Source: Calothrix sp. NIES-4105 (GTDB lineage: Bacteria; Cyanobacteriota; Cyanobacteriia; Cyanobacteriales; Nostocaceae). From it: a DNA stretch of 64,000 bases. Shown piece by piece: positions 62,709 through 64,000 of the stretch. The position numbers and the translations under genes are program-made. Below the pieces are notes generated by a model. It did not search any database. It worked only from the letters and a program-made list of their open reading frames with translations, and was not told the origin of the DNA. Where the stretch lies: the NCBI RefSeq assembly GCF_002368415.1, contig NZ_AP018290.1, positions 4,725,614 to 4,789,613 of the forward strand. The letters are read 5' to 3'. Positions within the stretch are counted from its first letter, which is position 1. Every line of letters starts with the position of its first letter.

Positions 62709-63608
62709 ATGTCAAAAAGTATGATAAAAAGTCCATTACGTTACCCAGGAGGTAAATCAAAAGCCATTGACCAAATAACCGAATATATACCAGATAGTTT
62801 TTCCGAGTACAGAGAACCCTTTGTAGGAGGCGGTTCTGTATTTATATACCTAAAACAAAAGTTACCTCACCTCAAAATTTGGATTAATGATTTAAATCGC
62901 GAACTTTTCCTGTTTTGGAAATTGTCTCAATCTCACCTACCGCAACTTATAGAAGAAATACGTCGCATTAAAGATAAATATACAATTGGCAAACAACTAT
63001 TTGAAGAATTAACCAAAGTAGACACTAACAAATTATCTAATTTTGACAGAGCAGTACGCTTTTTTGTCCTTAATAGAATTACCTTCTCTGGCACCGTCGA
63101 ATCTGGGGGATTCTCCGAGCAAGCTTTCCACAAACGGTTTACTTATTCATCCATAGACCGCTTAGAAAAATTAGAAAACATTTTAACAGCAGATGTAAAA
63201 ATTACTAACCTAGATTACAGCGAACTATTACAAGCAGAGGGTCAAGATATATTTATATTCTTAGACCCACCTTATTTTACAGCGACTAAATCCAAACTTT
63301 ATGGTAAATCTGGAGATTTACATATCTCATTTGAGCATCAAAGGTTTGCAACACTCGTACAAAACTGCCCCCAACGCTGGCTAATAACCTACGATGACTC
63401 ACCCTGTATCAGAGAAAACTTTAAATCTTCTTACCTGAACGAATGGGAATTGCAATATGGAATGAATAACTATAAACAAAATGGCGCCGCCAAAGGTAAA
63501 GAGTTATTCATCACCAATTATGAAATTAAACATAATTCTAACAGTAATGTAAATAGTCACGAAAACCAACAAGCTCCATTACAGCTAGGTTTAGAACTCT
63601 TATTTTAA
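62709..63608 (+). CDS. D12-class N6-adenine DNA methyltransferase
   Basis: A 299-residue Dam-family enzyme. The N-terminal SAM motif is SPLRYPGGKSKAIDQITEYI, followed by YREPFVGGGSVFIYLKQ. The catalytic motif IV is Asp-Pro-Pro-Tyr at 186-189 (FIFLDPPYFTATKSKLYGKS). The recognition region lies between (FFVLNRITFSGTVESGGFSE). Length is normal and no break is seen, so it should be active. Its specificity is not readable by eye. With the upstream endonuclease truncated it may now be an orphan methyltransferase left from a restriction-modification system. Confidence 0.9.
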   Translation: MSKSMIKSPLRYPGGKSKAIDQITEYIPDSFSEYREPFVGGGSVFIYLKQKLPHLKIWINDLNRELFLFWKLSQSHLPQLIEEIRRIKDKYTIGKQLFEELTKVDTNKLSNFDRAVRFFVLNRITFSGTVESGGFSEQAFHKRFTYSSIDRLEKLENILTADVKITNLDYSELLQAEGQDIFIFLDPPYFTATKSKLYGKSGDLHISFEHQRFATLVQNCPQRWLITYDDSPCIRENFKSSYLNEWELQYGMNNYKQNGAAKGKELFITNYEIKHNSNSNVNSHENQQAPLQLGLELLF

Positions 63609-63639
63609 CCACTAAAAAGTCGCTTTATTGTGGGGTGGG

Positions 63640-63725
63640 CTTTCTCTTGCCCCGCCCATTTGAAAGGAACGGGCAAGGATGCCCATTCCACAAGACCATT
63701 CCACAAGCCCATTCCACAAGACGGA
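63640..63725. repeat. GGGCAAGGATGCCCATTCCACAAG dispersed repeat with tandem tail
   Basis: ACGGGCAAGGATGCCCATTC at about 63669 forms a small hairpin (GGGCA/TGCCC). It is followed by three tandem copies of CCATTCCACAAG. Relatives lie at about 20832, 34943 and 52796. Confidence 0.85.
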
Positions 63726-63781
63726 GAATTTAATTTTTGGAAGTCCCTTAGTCTAAACTTCAGTTAAAATGAATCAACTAT

Positions 63782-63802
63782 CCGTTACATCCGTTACATC
63801 CG
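63782..63802. repeat. CCGTTACAT tandem repeat
   Basis: Two full copies of CCGTTACAT and a partial third, just before the stop of the DUF2141 gene on the opposite strand. Confidence 0.7.
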
Positions 63803-63811
63803 TTGCCAAAA

Positions 63812-64000
63812 TTAATCCAGCGAATACTTCATCTTGATATTGATGGTTGTATTTTTGTCGAGTGTAAAGCTAGCATCTTTAAATTTTGGTATACCACTTG
63901 TGACTGATACAGTAGGGTTACGAGAAATACCAAAACCTTCTTTAGGGATACCCAAGAAATCAGTATGAAGTTTTGCGTCTCCATTTTCATCGTCGATTAC
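63812..64000 (-). CDS. DUF2141-type protein, 3' part (partial)
   Basis: The minus strand from the right edge encodes 62 residues: VIDDENGDAKLHTDFLGIPK, then EGFGISRNPTVSVTSGIPKF and KDASFTLDKNTTINIKMKYS, ending LD. The pattern (DENGDxKLDTNFxGIPxEGFGFS in the family) matches the secreted DUF2141 proteins, which form a single beta-sandwich domain. Function is unknown, and a signal peptide would be expected in the missing part. The N-terminus lies outside the window. Confidence 0.75.
   Translation of the reverse strand, partial: VIDDENGDAKLHTDFLGIPKEGFGISRNPTVSVTSGIPKFKDASFTLDKNTTINIKMKYSLD

Noticed and set aside
1-64000. tRNA and rRNA genes
   Set aside because: Scanning for GGTTCGA-type T-loop sequences found hits only inside protein genes; no cloverleaf or rRNA segment was recognised. 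A covariance-model search would be decisive.

Overview
The window comes from a filamentous, heterocystous-type cyanobacterium (Nostocales-like). The evidence is a set of phycobilisome and photosynthesis genes (nblA, cpcT, ndhH, a psb34-like gene, a CruA/CruP-type lycopene cyclase), a ThiO-ThiG fusion, large PAS/histidine-kinase and CheB/CheR sensory proteins, tandem serine/threonine kinases with a GUN4 domain, and long intergenic spaces full of short tandem and palindromic repeats, including the AGTGCTG heptamer. The common cyanobacterial palindrome GCGATCGC was not seen by eye. GGCGCC is instead very frequent: I counted about 86 copies.

Layout. 1-14.2 kb is mostly core: a MASE1 histidine kinase, nblA, a lycopene-cyclase-like flavoprotein, hisC, cimA, a ferredoxin, thiO/thiG, a psb34-like gene and a TPR protein. 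14.2-18.5 kb is accessory: an XRE regulator, a gene apparently split in two by a TnpB-like insertion that carries a divergent 61-residue protein, and an orphan FitA-like antitoxin. 18.6-26.4 kb is again ordinary: nucleoside hydrolase, 3-hydroxyisobutyrate-dehydrogenase-type reductase, a MidA-type methyltransferase, a REC-PAS-PAS protein, ndhH and rsmH. 26.6-33.6 kb is a minus-strand signalling block: CheB with a zinc-binding tail, a second CheB, CheR-PAS-coiled coil-PAS, and two paralogous PAS histidine kinases. It is interrupted by a tandem repeat array. 33.7-36.9 kb holds a hydrolase, a small unknown and a double-ATPase peptide ABC protein.

37-51 kb is the most unusual part. It starts with a deaminase-fold, toxin-like protein and two unknowns. 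Two copies of a kinase-kinase-GUN4-membrane protein follow; they appear identical over about 1.8 kb and then diverge. Between and around them lie a HEAT-repeat gene and its decayed twin, remnants of another kinase and of a PIN toxin, and an AAA-ATPase/nuclease gene broken by a second TnpB-like insertion and by frameshifts. GGCGCC almost disappears from 39.3 to 49.6 kb, so this stretch is compositionally distinct.

51-61.5 kb returns to chromosomal genes: a GHL10-type glycosidase, cpcT, a secreted TPR protein, a glycosyltransferase, an SDR-GMC oxidoreductase pair, a DEAD-box helicase and a two-gene unit of unknown function. The right end has a 5'-truncated AAA-ATPase fragment joined to an N-terminally truncated restriction-enzyme-like gene, next to an apparently intact D12-class adenine methyltransferase, and then a partial DUF2141 gene.
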